64,000 nt of DNA from the NCBI RefSeq assembly GCF_000376845.1, contig NZ_AQXY01000023.1, positions 61,360-125,359 of the forward strand, read 5' to 3'. A program made the translations under genes and the position numbers. Shown in pieces: positions 39,187 through 46,307 of the stretch (position 1 is its first letter; the number at the start of each line of letters is the position of its first letter). This DNA is from Thioalkalivibrio sp. ALE14. GTDB taxonomy: Bacteria; Pseudomonadota; Gammaproteobacteria; Ectothiorhodospirales; Ectothiorhodospiraceae. A model generated the notes under the pieces. The model worked only from the letters and a program-made list of their open reading frames with translations. It searched no databases and was not told the origin of the DNA.

Positions 39187-39951
39187 ATGATGATCCGGCA
39201 TCACAAGCGCTCGCTCGTGCTCGCGGCGGTCCTGTTCGGGATCTCGCTGGCGTGGATCCTGCTGACCACCGAGTGGCCCAGCCTCGGGTTCCCGCTGGGC
39301 GAGCTGGAGGCCTGGCTGCGTGGCTGGGGTGCGGGTGCCTACCTGGTGTTTGTGCTGGCCTTCATGGTGCTGGCCCTGTTCCCGCTGCCCAGTACCTTCT
39401 GGATCCTGCTGGGCGGGGCGTTGTTCGGGCCTTTCACCGGCGGCGCCCTCAGCCTGCTGGCGGCCACTTTGGCGGCGGTCATCGCCTTCATGCTGGCCCG
39501 CACCTGGTTGCAGCCCTGGCTGGTCCCGCGCATGGGGCCGCGCAGTGCCCGACTGCGCGAGGATGTCGAGGCCGAGGGCTGGCGGGTCGTGGCTCTTACC
39601 CGGCTGGTGCCGGTGTTCCCGTTTGCGCCTACGAACTATGCCCTGGGGCTGGTGCGCCTGCCGCTTCCCGTGTTTGCACTGACGACCGTGTTGGCCCTGA
39701 TCCCGGGCCTGTTCGCCTATGCCTGGCTGGGCCATGCCACCCGCGCGATGGCCAGCGGGGCCGACAGCGGCGTGCAGCTGGGTCTGGCGCTGCTCGCGGT
39801 ATTGGCGTTGCTGCTGTTGCTGCCGCGCCTGGTGCGGCGCATCTGGTTGGGGCAGAAGACGCTGCGCGCCGAGACCTCGCCGGTTTCAGACCCAGGCGAG
39901 CAGGACTCCGAGGCCCAGAGCGAAGAACAGCAGCGCGGCGAGCGCGCGTAG
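39187..39951 (+). CDS. TVP38/TMEM64 (VTT/SNARE-associated) family membrane protein
   Basis: A 254-residue integral membrane protein with about five to six helices and the VTT pattern: FPLPSTFWILLGGALFGPFTGGALSLLAATL near residue 60-90 (quoted in parts: GGALFGPFTGG) and VALTRLVPVFPFAPTNYALG near 140. Family members are scramblase-like proteins of unknown substrate in bacteria. The C-terminal tail is hydrophilic and acidic. It begins 6 nt after rarA and its last 66 bases overlap the convergent GDT1 gene. Confidence 0.85.
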   Translation: MMIRHHKRSLVLAAVLFGISLAWILLTTEWPSLGFPLGELEAWLRGWGAGAYLVFVLAFMVLALFPLPSTFWILLGGALFGPFTGGALSLLAATLAAVIAFMLARTWLQPWLVPRMGPRSARLREDVEAEGWRVVALTRLVPVFPFAPTNYALGLVRLPLPVFALTTVLALIPGLFAYAWLGHATRAMASGADSGVQLGLALLAVLALLLLLPRLVRRIWLGQKTLRAETSPVSDPGEQDSEAQSEEQQRGERA

Positions 39952-40443
39952 CAGCCGCAGCGGCAGGTGGCAGGCGAAGCGCTGGCCCAGCCACACCACC
40001 GGCGCATTGGCCAGGACCATGCCGATGGTCGAGCCGATCACGACCAGGATCAGGTTGTCGAAGGTCGCGGCCAGCGCGCCGGTGGCCACCTGCGTCTTGT
40101 CGCCCATCTCGACCAGGAAGAACAGCACCGTGGTGGTCCAGAACACGCCGTGCTTCGATGCGGCCGGCAGTTCGTCCTCGCTATCCGGCACCAGCACCCA
40201 CGCGGCCATCACGATGAACCCGAGCCCCAGCCCCCAGCGCAGCCAGTCATCCGGGATGCTGGCGCCAATCCAGACGCCGGCCAGCGCGGCGAGGAAATGA
40301 TTGGCGAGCGTGGCCACCACGATGCCCCAGATGATGGGCCAGGTCTGCTGATAGCGGCAGATCAGGAGCAGGGCGAGGAGCTGGGTCTTGTCGCCCATCT
40401 CGGCGATGGCGACGATGACGGTGGAGACGAACAGGGCTTCCAT
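39886..40443 (-). CDS. GDT1/TMEM165 (UPF0016) family Mn2+ exporter
   Basis: A 185-residue membrane protein with two repeats, each carrying the cation-binding motif E-x-G-D-K-T: AIAEMGDKTQLLAL near residue 13 and FLVEMGDKTQVATG near 111, in about six helices. Bacterial relatives export manganese. The two motifs are intact. Its 3' end overlaps the end of the VTT gene by 66 nt. Upstream of the start no convincing manganese riboswitch could be recognised. Confidence 0.9.
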   Translation of the reverse strand: MEALFVSTVIVAIAEMGDKTQLLALLLICRYQQTWPIIWGIVVATLANHFLAALAGVWIGASIPDDWLRWGLGLGFIVMAAWVLVPDSEDELPAASKHGVFWTTTVLFFLVEMGDKTQVATGALAATFDNLILVVIGSTIGMVLANAPVVWLGQRFACHLPLRLLRALAALLFFALGLGVLLAWV

Positions 40444-40610
40444 GATGGTCTTCCGGGCCGGGCGGCTACTGCGGGACCGCGGTGATGAGGCCAGGGGGGT
40501 CCCGGGCCCGCCGCGTCGCGCCCCCTGAAGCAGGCGAAAGTGTAGAAGGCGGCCCCGTTACCGGCAAGAACGGGCTGCGCCCTGGCCGGGCCTTGGGTAG
40601 GATGCGCGCG

Positions 40611-40853
40611 ATGAAAACCTTCGTACGCTGGGTCGATCGCACACCGCTGTGGCTGTTTGCGCTGCTGGTGGCCACGCTGGGTCTGGCCCCCTGGATTCCC
40701 GAGCCACATATCGCGGAGAAGCTGCGCTGGTTGCTCGGCGGTGAGCTCACCCGGCCGTGGGACATCCTCGACCTGGTTCTGCACGCCATTCCCTGGCTGT
40801 TGATGGCCTTCAAGCTCTACCGCAACAGCGTCACGGCTCGCGGCACCCCCTGA
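40611..40853 (+). CDS. Small two-helix membrane protein of unknown function
   Basis: An 80-residue protein starting MKTFVRWVDRTPLWLFALLV. Two hydrophobic stretches (about 13-30 and 54-70) flank the conserved-looking PEPHIAEKLRWLLGGELTRP. AGG at 40599-40601 lies 9 nt before the ATG; an alternative ATG at 40602 is less well placed. I recall similar short proteins in related bacteria loosely labelled as RND transporter, but nothing here supports transport. It is divergent from the GDT1 gene and upstream of the DsrE gene. Confidence 0.7.
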   Translation: MKTFVRWVDRTPLWLFALLVATLGLAPWIPEPHIAEKLRWLLGGELTRPWDILDLVLHAIPWLLMAFKLYRNSVTARGTP

Positions 40854-40943
40854 CTCGAGTGTTTCCCCGTGGCTTGTGGGAAATCGACGCGGCGGTTGCC
40901 GGCCGCTACGGTTTTCCCACTTTTCCAAACCCGGGAGATTCCC

Positions 40944-41300
40944 ATGCGCTTTATTGTTGCCGTCACTGCCGGTACCGACGACCCCACCCGCGCCACGCTT
41001 GGCATGATCGCCGCCAACGTGGCCAAGCAGCAGGGCCACGACGTGACCGTCTGGCTGCAGGGCGAGGCCGTGAACATCGCCAACCGCAATGTCTACGACA
41101 AGATCGTCGGCCACAACATGCCGGCGATGAAGGACATCGTCGATTCGCTGGTGAGTGAAGGCGTTCCGTTCTGGGCCTGCGAGGCCTGCGCCAAGGGTCG
41201 CGACGTCGGTGAGCACAACTTCCTGCCGAACGCCGAGATGGCCGGCATGGGCCACTACGTCCAGGCCGTCGCCGAGTTCGACCGCTCCATGAGCTTCTGA
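40944..41300 (+). CDS. DsrE/F-like family protein
   Basis: A 118-residue soluble protein with the DsrE Rossmann-like pattern: MRFIVAVTAGTDDPTRATLG, VAKQQGHDVTVWLQGEAVNI, and FWACEACAKGR with a C-x-x-C pair near residue 80, followed by ending MGHYVQAVAEF. DsrE-family proteins carry sulfur as persulfide in sulfur oxidisers or tRNA thiolation; this stand-alone copy has no dsr genes nearby in the window. GGGAG at 40933 precedes the ATG, and an intrinsic terminator follows the stop. Confidence 0.85.
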   Translation: MRFIVAVTAGTDDPTRATLGMIAANVAKQQGHDVTVWLQGEAVNIANRNVYDKIVGHNMPAMKDIVDSLVSEGVPFWACEACAKGRDVGEHNFLPNAEMAGMGHYVQAVAEFDRSMSF

Positions 41301-41317
41301 TCGGCCGGGCCGTTCCG

Positions 41318-41347
41318 CGGGCGGGGCGTGATGCGCCGCCCGTTTTT
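41318..41347 (+). terminator. Rho-independent terminator after the DsrE gene
   Basis: CGGGCGG (41318-41324) pairs with CCGCCCG (41336-41342) and is followed by five T. It isolates the nasR-like gene from upstream transcription. Confidence 0.85.
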
Positions 41348-41361
41348 GTTTGTGCCCACGC

Positions 41362-41393
41362 TGCCAGTCGATCGAACTGGCACATCGCATGCT
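41362..41393 (+). promoter_or_regulatory. Putative sigma54 promoter and overlapping inverted repeat before nasR
   Basis: CTGGCACATCGCATGCT at 41377-41393 has GG and GC separated by exactly 10 bases, the sigma54 -24/-12 spacing, ending 34 nt before the start codon. The inverted repeat TGCCAGT / ACTGGCA (41362-41368, 41376-41382) overlaps the -24 part. Confidence 0.5.
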
Positions 41394-41427
41394 TGTTTGT
41401 TCCGGGAGTGATTCACGGACGACGAGC

Positions 41428-42741
41428 ATGACCCAGAACACATCCCCGAATTTTTCCCTCGAAGAGTCCATTGGCGATTTCCTGGTCGCCTCGCGCAAGT
41501 GCGAGGTGGTGAGCCTGGAGCGCCTGCTGGAGGCGGTGCAGCTGGTCGGGCGCATCCGCGCGCTGGTGCATGCCCTGCAGCGCGAGCGCGGGGCCTCCAG
41601 CCTCTGGATCGGGTCCGGCGGCCGGCGCTATACCCGCGAACTGGAGCAGTACCGGGCCGAATCGGACGCCGCCGCGGCCGCGTTCCGCGAGCACCTGGAT
41701 GGCTGGCTGGCCCCGGACGCCTGCGCCCATGGCCGCAGCCGGCTGCTGGGGCGCATGGCGCTGGCGCTGCATGGCATGTCCGGCCTGGGCAGCCTGCGCG
41801 AGGAGGTCCTGGAGCTGACCCTGAGCCCGATGGACTCGACCCGCGGCTTCAGCGAGCTGATTCGCGCCCTGATGGCCCTGGTGTTCGAGGCTGCGGATTC
41901 TGCGACCGATCCCGAGGTCTCGCGGGCCCTGGTGGCCCTGCTGAACTTCATGCAGGGCAAGGAACTGGCGGGACAGGAACGCGCGATCGGGGCTGCCGGG
42001 TTCGGGACAGCGAGCTTCGAGCCCGAACTGCGCCAGGCGCTGGTCCATCGGATCGATGCCCAGGAACGGGCGTTCCGCATCTTCTCCGAGTTCGCTGGGC
42101 CGGCCGCCAGTGCTGCCTGGCGCGAGCTGCAGACGGCGGCCTTCGCGGCGGACATCGAGCGTCTGCGCCGCCGGGCCTGTACCGAGGCCTCCGGGCACCA
42201 CGACCCCGCCCGGGCCGAGGAATGGTTTGCCTGTACCACCGCGCGTATCGACGCGATGAAGGAGGTCGAGGACCTGCTGGAGATGCACCTGAACGAGTGT
42301 TGCTCGGCGCGTATCACGGCGGATCGCGCGGACCTCGGCGCGGTGCGTGACCGGGTCGCGCAGCTCGCCGAGTCGGAGCTGCGCGACAGCGTGCCGTATG
42401 CGGTGTTCTTTGGGGCGCCGGAGGGCCTGGAGCCCGCGCAGGAGGAGGGCGATGCCGCACTCAACGTACCCATTGTCGGGCACTCGGTGATGGACCTGGT
42501 GCAGCGCCAGGCGGCCCGGCTGCAGTCGGTGGAGGACGAGCTGCATGCGGCACGCCAGGCCCTGGCCGAGCGCAAGACCATCGAGCGTGCCAAGGCGCTG
42601 CTGATCCAGCACCGCGGCCTCAGCGAGGATCAGGCCTACAAGCTCCTGCGCCAGACGGCGATGAACCAGAACCGGCGCCTCGCCGAGGTCGCCGAGGCGA
42701 CCGTCGCGATGTCCGACCTGCTGGGCAAGGGCGGCCTGTAG
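41428..42741 (+). CDS. nasR: NIT-ANTAR nitrate-responsive transcription antiterminator (NasR-like)
   Basis: A 437-residue RNA-binding regulator. The N-terminal 310 residues form an all-helical NIT (nitrate/nitrite-sensing) domain: ALQRERGASSLWIGSGG is the characteristic start of its sensor helix. Residues about 370-435 are an ANTAR domain (ERKTIERAKALLIQHRGLSEDQAYKLLRQTAMNQNRRLAEVA, seen as ERAKALLIQ and AYKLLRQTAMNQNRRLAEVA). Such proteins bind paired hexaloop hairpins in the leader when nitrate is present and prevent termination; precisely such hairpins lie just downstream. Together with the operon behind it this is the NasR system known from Klebsiella. Confidence 0.92.
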   Translation: MTQNTSPNFSLEESIGDFLVASRKCEVVSLERLLEAVQLVGRIRALVHALQRERGASSLWIGSGGRRYTRELEQYRAESDAAAAAFREHLDGWLAPDACAHGRSRLLGRMALALHGMSGLGSLREEVLELTLSPMDSTRGFSELIRALMALVFEAADSATDPEVSRALVALLNFMQGKELAGQERAIGAAGFGTASFEPELRQALVHRIDAQERAFRIFSEFAGPAASAAWRELQTAAFAADIERLRRRACTEASGHHDPARAEEWFACTTARIDAMKEVEDLLEMHLNECCSARITADRADLGAVRDRVAQLAESELRDSVPYAVFFGAPEGLEPAQEEGDAALNVPIVGHSVMDLVQRQAARLQSVEDELHAARQALAERKTIERAKALLIQHRGLSEDQAYKLLRQTAMNQNRRLAEVAEATVAMSDLLGKGGL

Positions 42742-42780
42742 CCCATTCCCCGGGAAACGGATGCCGGTGGGCGGCGCCTC

Positions 42781-42817
42781 TGTGGGAGCGGGCTTCGCCG
42801 CCAGGGCGGATCCTACA
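42781..42817. repeat. REP-like element, diverged
   Basis: TGTGGGAGCGGGCTTCGCCG continues to ATCCTACA at 42810-42817. It shares GTGGGAGCGGGCTT with the element at 34199, and its two ends are imperfect inverted repeats. It stands at the upstream end of the nitrate operon leader region. Confidence 0.6.
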
Positions 42818-42822
42818 GGTTG

Positions 42823-42871
42823 TGCACCAGCGCGGTTCATCTGCACCGCAAGCGCGCCCCAGTATGGTGCC
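42823..42871 (+). promoter_or_regulatory. Two NtrC-like enhancer sites
   Basis: TGCACC-N5-GGTTCA (42823-42839) differs from the NtrC consensus TGCACC-N5-GGTGCA at one of 12 positions. A second, weaker copy CGCCCC-N5-GGTGCC (42855-42871) differs at three. Centres are 32 bp apart, about three helical turns, and lie about 125-190 bp before the sigma54 promoter. Confidence 0.55.
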
Positions 42872-42991
42872 TTGCGGATCGTCTCCCGGACGCCGGGTTT
42901 TCCGAAAGCGTTCGACTCCATACGGCGAACCATCCGATTTTCCCGCGCCATGGCGCGATTGTTTCCGGCGGGGTCGATTAGCAACGGCTAA

Positions 42992-43008
42992 TTGGCACAC
43001 CTCCTGCA
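42992..43008 (+). promoter_or_regulatory. Sigma54 promoter of the nitrate operon
   Basis: TTGGCACACCTCCTGCA fits the consensus YTGGCACG-N4-TTGCW with GG (42994-42995) and GC (43006-43007) exactly 10 bases apart. Transcription should begin near 43019, leaving a leader of about 170 nt before the first gene. Confidence 0.8.
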
Positions 43009-43021
43009 GGAGTATCGGCAA

Positions 43022-43043
43022 GACGAGCCAACGGCGGTTCGTC
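43022..43043 (+). promoter_or_regulatory. ANTAR-binding hairpin P1
   Basis: GACGAGCC pairs with GGTTCGTC (8 bp, one G-U) around the hexaloop AACGGC. Loop position 1 is A and position 4 is G, the two bases ANTAR proteins require. Confidence 0.75.
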
Positions 43044-43086
43044 GCCTGACAACAGGGAGACCCGACGACCGGGCCTCCCAAGGGAC

Positions 43087-43102
43087 TGGACAAAGGCGTC
43101 CA
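43087..43102 (+). promoter_or_regulatory. ANTAR-binding hairpin P2, overlapping the terminator
   Basis: TGGAC pairs with GTCCA (5 bp) around the hexaloop AAAGGC, again with A at position 1 and G at position 4. Bases 43094-43102 are also the start of the terminator 5' arm, so P2 and the terminator cannot form together. A GGGAG/CTCCC hairpin (43055-43079) lies between P1 and P2 and may bring them close. Confidence 0.75.
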
Positions 43103-43146
43103 TCACCCGGCTGCAAACGCGGCCGGGCTGATGTGACGCCTTTTTT
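43094..43146 (+). terminator. Leader attenuator terminator of the nitrate operon
   Basis: GGCGTC, CATCA and CCCGGC (43095-43111) pair with GCCGGG, TGATG and GACGCC (43122-43140), followed by six T at 43141-43146. The 17-bp stem with small bulges ends 43 nt before the first structural gene, so transcription should stop here unless P2 forms instead. Confidence 0.88.
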
Positions 43147-43188
43147 CGTTTTTGGGATGTGTTTGCTGACAAGGGGAGTGAACCCGCA

Positions 43189-44493
43189 ATGACCGATCAC
43201 ACGAATGACACGAAGAAGACCCCCGGCCTGTCGCGCCGGCGTTTCCTGGGCGGAATGGCCGCCGGGATCGGCGCGACCGCGCTGGGTGTTTCCGGGGCCG
43301 CGCCGTGGGGCTATGCGAAGGCCGGCAACGGCAAGCCGGAGACTACCGAGGCGAAGCTGGGCTTTATCGCCCTGACCGATGCCGCACCGCTGTTTGTCGC
43401 GCTGGAGAAGGGCTTCTTCGCCGCCCACGGCATGCCGGACGTGCAGGTGCTGAAGCAGTCGTCCTGGGGCACGGTGCGCGACAACCTGGAACTGGGCTCG
43501 CGCCGCGGCGGCATCGACGGCTCGCACATCCTGACGCCGATGCCCTACCTGATCCATCGTCGCGGTACGCCGATGAGCATCCTTGCGCGGCTGAATCTGG
43601 CCGGGCAGTGCATCTCGGTGGGCGACGAGTACGCGGACCTGAAGGTCGGGACCGACACCACCGAGTTCAAGGGCGCGCTGGCCGAGAAGGCCGCCGGCGG
43701 TGACGACATCCGCGCGGCGATGACCTTCCCGGGCGGGACCCATGACCTGTGGATCCGCTACTGGATGGCCGCCGGCGGCATCGACCCGGATCGCGACATC
43801 GCCACCATCGTCGTCCCGCCGGCGCAGATGGTCGCCAACATGCGCGTCGGCTCCATGGATACCTTCTGTGTCTGCGAGCCCTGGAACATGCAGCTGATCA
43901 ACCAGGGCATCGGCTACACCGCCAACACCACCGGCGAGCTCTGGCACAACCACCCGGAGAAGGCGCTGGGGATGCGCGCCGACTGGGTGGAGGCGAACCC
44001 GAACGCGACGCGCGCCCTGACCATGGCGGTGATGGAGGCGCAGATGTACTGCGAAGATCCGGCGAACAAGGAGGAGGTCGCCGAGATCTGCTCGCGCCGG
44101 CGCTACATCCATGCCCCCTACGGCGACATCATCGACCGCATGCAGGGGCACTTCGACTACGGCACCGGCCGCGTGGTCGAGGATCACCCCGACCAGATGC
44201 GCTACTGGAAGGACCAGGCCTCCTACCCGTTCCAGAGCCACGACCTGTGGTTCCTCACCGAGAACATCCGCTGGGGCTATCTGCCGCCGGACCTGGACAT
44301 GCAGGTGCTGGTCGACGAGGTCAACCGCGAGGACATCTGGCGCGAGGCGGCCGCCACGCTCGGCATCGACTCGGCCGACATCCCCGAGTCCACCTCGCGC
44401 GGCAAGGAAACGTTCTTCGACGGCAAGGTCTTCGACCCGGAAGACCCGCAGGCCTACCTCGACAGCCTGGAAATCAAGGCGATCGCGTCCTGA
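43189..44493 (+). CDS. nasF: Nitrate ABC transporter substrate-binding protein
   Basis: Periplasmic nitrate receptor of the NrtA/NasF family. The 434 residues begin with a twin-arginine signal (LSRRRFLGGMAAGIGATALG), then AKLGFIALTDAAPLFVALEK, VLKQSSWGTVRDNLELG, HILTPMPYLI, and YWMAAGGIDPDRDIATIVVP with VCEPWNMQLI. GGGGAG precedes the ATG at 43189. It is the first gene behind the attenuator and is followed by the permease 48 nt later. In sequence alone cyanate or sulfonate cannot be excluded, but the nir-nas genes behind it favour nitrate. Confidence 0.93.
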   Translation: MTDHTNDTKKTPGLSRRRFLGGMAAGIGATALGVSGAAPWGYAKAGNGKPETTEAKLGFIALTDAAPLFVALEKGFFAAHGMPDVQVLKQSSWGTVRDNLELGSRRGGIDGSHILTPMPYLIHRRGTPMSILARLNLAGQCISVGDEYADLKVGTDTTEFKGALAEKAAGGDDIRAAMTFPGGTHDLWIRYWMAAGGIDPDRDIATIVVPPAQMVANMRVGSMDTFCVCEPWNMQLINQGIGYTANTTGELWHNHPEKALGMRADWVEANPNATRALTMAVMEAQMYCEDPANKEEVAEICSRRRYIHAPYGDIIDRMQGHFDYGTGRVVEDHPDQMRYWKDQASYPFQSHDLWFLTENIRWGYLPPDLDMQVLVDEVNREDIWREAAATLGIDSADIPESTSRGKETFFDGKVFDPEDPQAYLDSLEIKAIAS

Positions 44494-44541
44494 CGCGCCG
44501 GCCGGCTGATACCCGAACAAACGATTCAGGAGGATTTCGCG

Positions 44542-45480
44542 ATGAGTGCCATTCTCGACCGCACCCTGACCTTCGGCGCCGGGCGCGAACGCCCGGCGGC
44601 CGAGGCGTCGCCCACCCAACCCGTGGCCAGGAAGGCCACAACGACGGCGGCCAGGGCCCAGCCGCGCCCCGGGGCGGACCCCGCGGCCTGGAGCCGGCGC
44701 CTGCGCAACACGGCGGCGGTGGTCCTGCCACCGCTGATCGTGACCGCGGTTTTTTTGTTTCTGTGGGAAATGATGACGTCCTCCCAGGGAGCCGTACTGC
44801 CCGGCCCGAGTCAGGTGATCTCCGACACCTGGGAACTGATCGTCAATCCGTTCTATGACTACGGTGGCAACGACGTGGGCATGGCCTGGCAGTTGCTCGC
44901 GAGTCTCGAGCGGGTGGCCTACGGCTATGCCCTGGCGGTGGTCGCCGGGATCGGTCTCGGCGTGCTGGTCGGCCAGTCCACCTGGGCGATGCGCGGGCTG
45001 GACCCGCTGTTCCAGGTGCTGCGCACCGTGCCGCCGCTGGCCTGGCTGCCGATATCCCTGGCCGCGTTCCAGGCGAGCAACCCGTCGGCCATCTTCGTGA
45101 TCTTCATCACCGCGATCTGGCCGATCATCATCAACACCTCGGTCGGCATCCGGAACATCTCGCAGGACTACGTGAACGTGGCCCGCGTGCTGCGCCTGAA
45201 CGGCTTCGAGTACTTCACCAAGATCATGCTCCCGGCCGCCGCGCCGTATGTCTTCTCCGGTCTGCGCATCGGCATCGGCCTCGCCTGGCTGGCGATCGTC
45301 GCCGCCGAGATGCTGATCGGCGGGGTCGGCATCGGCTTCTTCATCTGGGATGCCTGGAACGCCTCCATGCTCAGCGACATCGTGCTGGCGCTCGTCTACG
45401 TCGGCCTGGTCGGGTTCTTTCTCGACCGCCTGGTCGCCATCGTCGGCAATTGGGTCACACGCGGCACGCAGGCCGGCTGA
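44542..45480 (+). CDS. nasE: Nitrate ABC transporter permease
   Basis: Inner-membrane channel subunit of the NrtB/NasE type, 312 residues. A hydrophilic N-terminal 60 residues precede about six helices; LFQVLRTVPPLAWLPISLAA and the EAA-like loop NVARVLRLNGFEYFTKIMLP contact the ATPase subunit. GGAGG is 8 nt before the ATG. Lies between the binding protein and ATPase genes. Confidence 0.93.
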   Translation: MSAILDRTLTFGAGRERPAAEASPTQPVARKATTTAARAQPRPGADPAAWSRRLRNTAAVVLPPLIVTAVFLFLWEMMTSSQGAVLPGPSQVISDTWELIVNPFYDYGGNDVGMAWQLLASLERVAYGYALAVVAGIGLGVLVGQSTWAMRGLDPLFQVLRTVPPLAWLPISLAAFQASNPSAIFVIFITAIWPIIINTSVGIRNISQDYVNVARVLRLNGFEYFTKIMLPAAAPYVFSGLRIGIGLAWLAIVAAEMLIGGVGIGFFIWDAWNASMLSDIVLALVYVGLVGFFLDRLVAIVGNWVTRGTQAG

Positions 45481-45506
45481 GCCGGCCCCTTCACAGGAGA
45501 AACATC

Positions 45507-46307
45507 ATGACCAGCTATCTCTCCATCGAACACGTCCACAAGACCTTTGGCGAGGGGCCTTCGGCCACCGAGGTTCTGCGCGACGTCGACCTGCACGTGG
45601 ACCGCGGCGAGTTCATCTCCATCATCGGCCACTCCGGCTGCGGCAAGTCGACGGTGCTCAATATCGTCGCCGGGCTGCTGGAGACCAGCACCGGCGCGGT
45701 GATCCTGGACGGCAAGGAAGTCAGCAAGCCGGGCCCGGACCGCAGCGTCGTGTTCCAGAACCACTCCCTGCTGCCCTGGCTGACCGTGCGCGACAACGTG
45801 GCGCTGGCGGTGGACAAGACCTTCAAGGGCACCAAGTCCGCCGCCGAGCGCCGCGAATGGGTGCTGCAGACGCTGGACATGGTCGGCATGAGCCACGCGC
45901 TGGACAAGCGCCCGGACGAGATCTCCGGCGGCATGAAGCAGCGCGTGGGCATCGCCCGGGCGCTGGCGATGGAGCCGAAGGTGCTGCTGATGGACGAACC
46001 CTTCGGCGCGCTGGATGCGCTGACCCGGGCCCATCTGCAGGACGAGGTGATGCGCATCCAGTCCGAGCTGGGCAACACCGTGCTGATGGTCACCCACGAC
46101 GTGGACGAGGCGGTGCTGCTGTCCGATCGCATCGTGATGATGACCAACGGCCCGGCCGCGACCATCGGCGAGATCCTGGAGATCGACCTGCCGAAGCCGC
46201 GCGAGCGCCTGGCGATGGCCGACAACGCCGAATACAACCACTACCGGGCCGAGGTGCTGCGCTTTCTCCACGAGCGCCACAAGAACCCCGAGTCGGAGGC
46301 CGCGTGA
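45507..46307 (+). CDS. nasD: Nitrate ABC transporter ATP-binding protein
   Basis: Cytoplasmic ATPase driving the nitrate importer, 266 residues, without the extra binding-protein-like domain of cyanobacterial NrtC. Walker A GHSGCGKSTVLNI (about 43-55), Q-loop VFQNHSLLPWLTV, signature ISGGMKQRVGIARAL and Walker B VLLMDEPFGALD are intact, and the switch is VTHDVDEAV. AGGAGA precedes the ATG at 45507. Its stop overlaps the nirB start by one base. Confidence 0.94.
   Translation: MTSYLSIEHVHKTFGEGPSATEVLRDVDLHVDRGEFISIIGHSGCGKSTVLNIVAGLLETSTGAVILDGKEVSKPGPDRSVVFQNHSLLPWLTVRDNVALAVDKTFKGTKSAAERREWVLQTLDMVGMSHALDKRPDEISGGMKQRVGIARALAMEPKVLLMDEPFGALDALTRAHLQDEVMRIQSELGNTVLMVTHDVDEAVLLSDRIVMMTNGPAATIGEILEIDLPKPRERLAMADNAEYNHYRAEVLRFLHERHKNPESEAA

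Noticed and set aside
40444..40600. A yybP-ykoY manganese riboswitch before the GDT1-type exporter gene
   Set aside because: The region is GC-rich with possible pairings, but the conserved GGGGAGUAG and GCGAGACC-type parts could not be found.
43055..43079. GGGAG/CTCCC hairpin as the second ANTAR site
   Set aside because: Its loop is 5 or 7 nt and does not have A at 1 and G at 4; the hairpin at 43087-43102 fits the rule and overlaps the terminator.
42992..43192. A TTG-started 66-codon frame inside the nitrate operon leader
   Set aside because: It begins in the sigma54 promoter itself, upstream of the expected transcript start, and runs through P1, P2 and the terminator, whose structures explain the sequence better.
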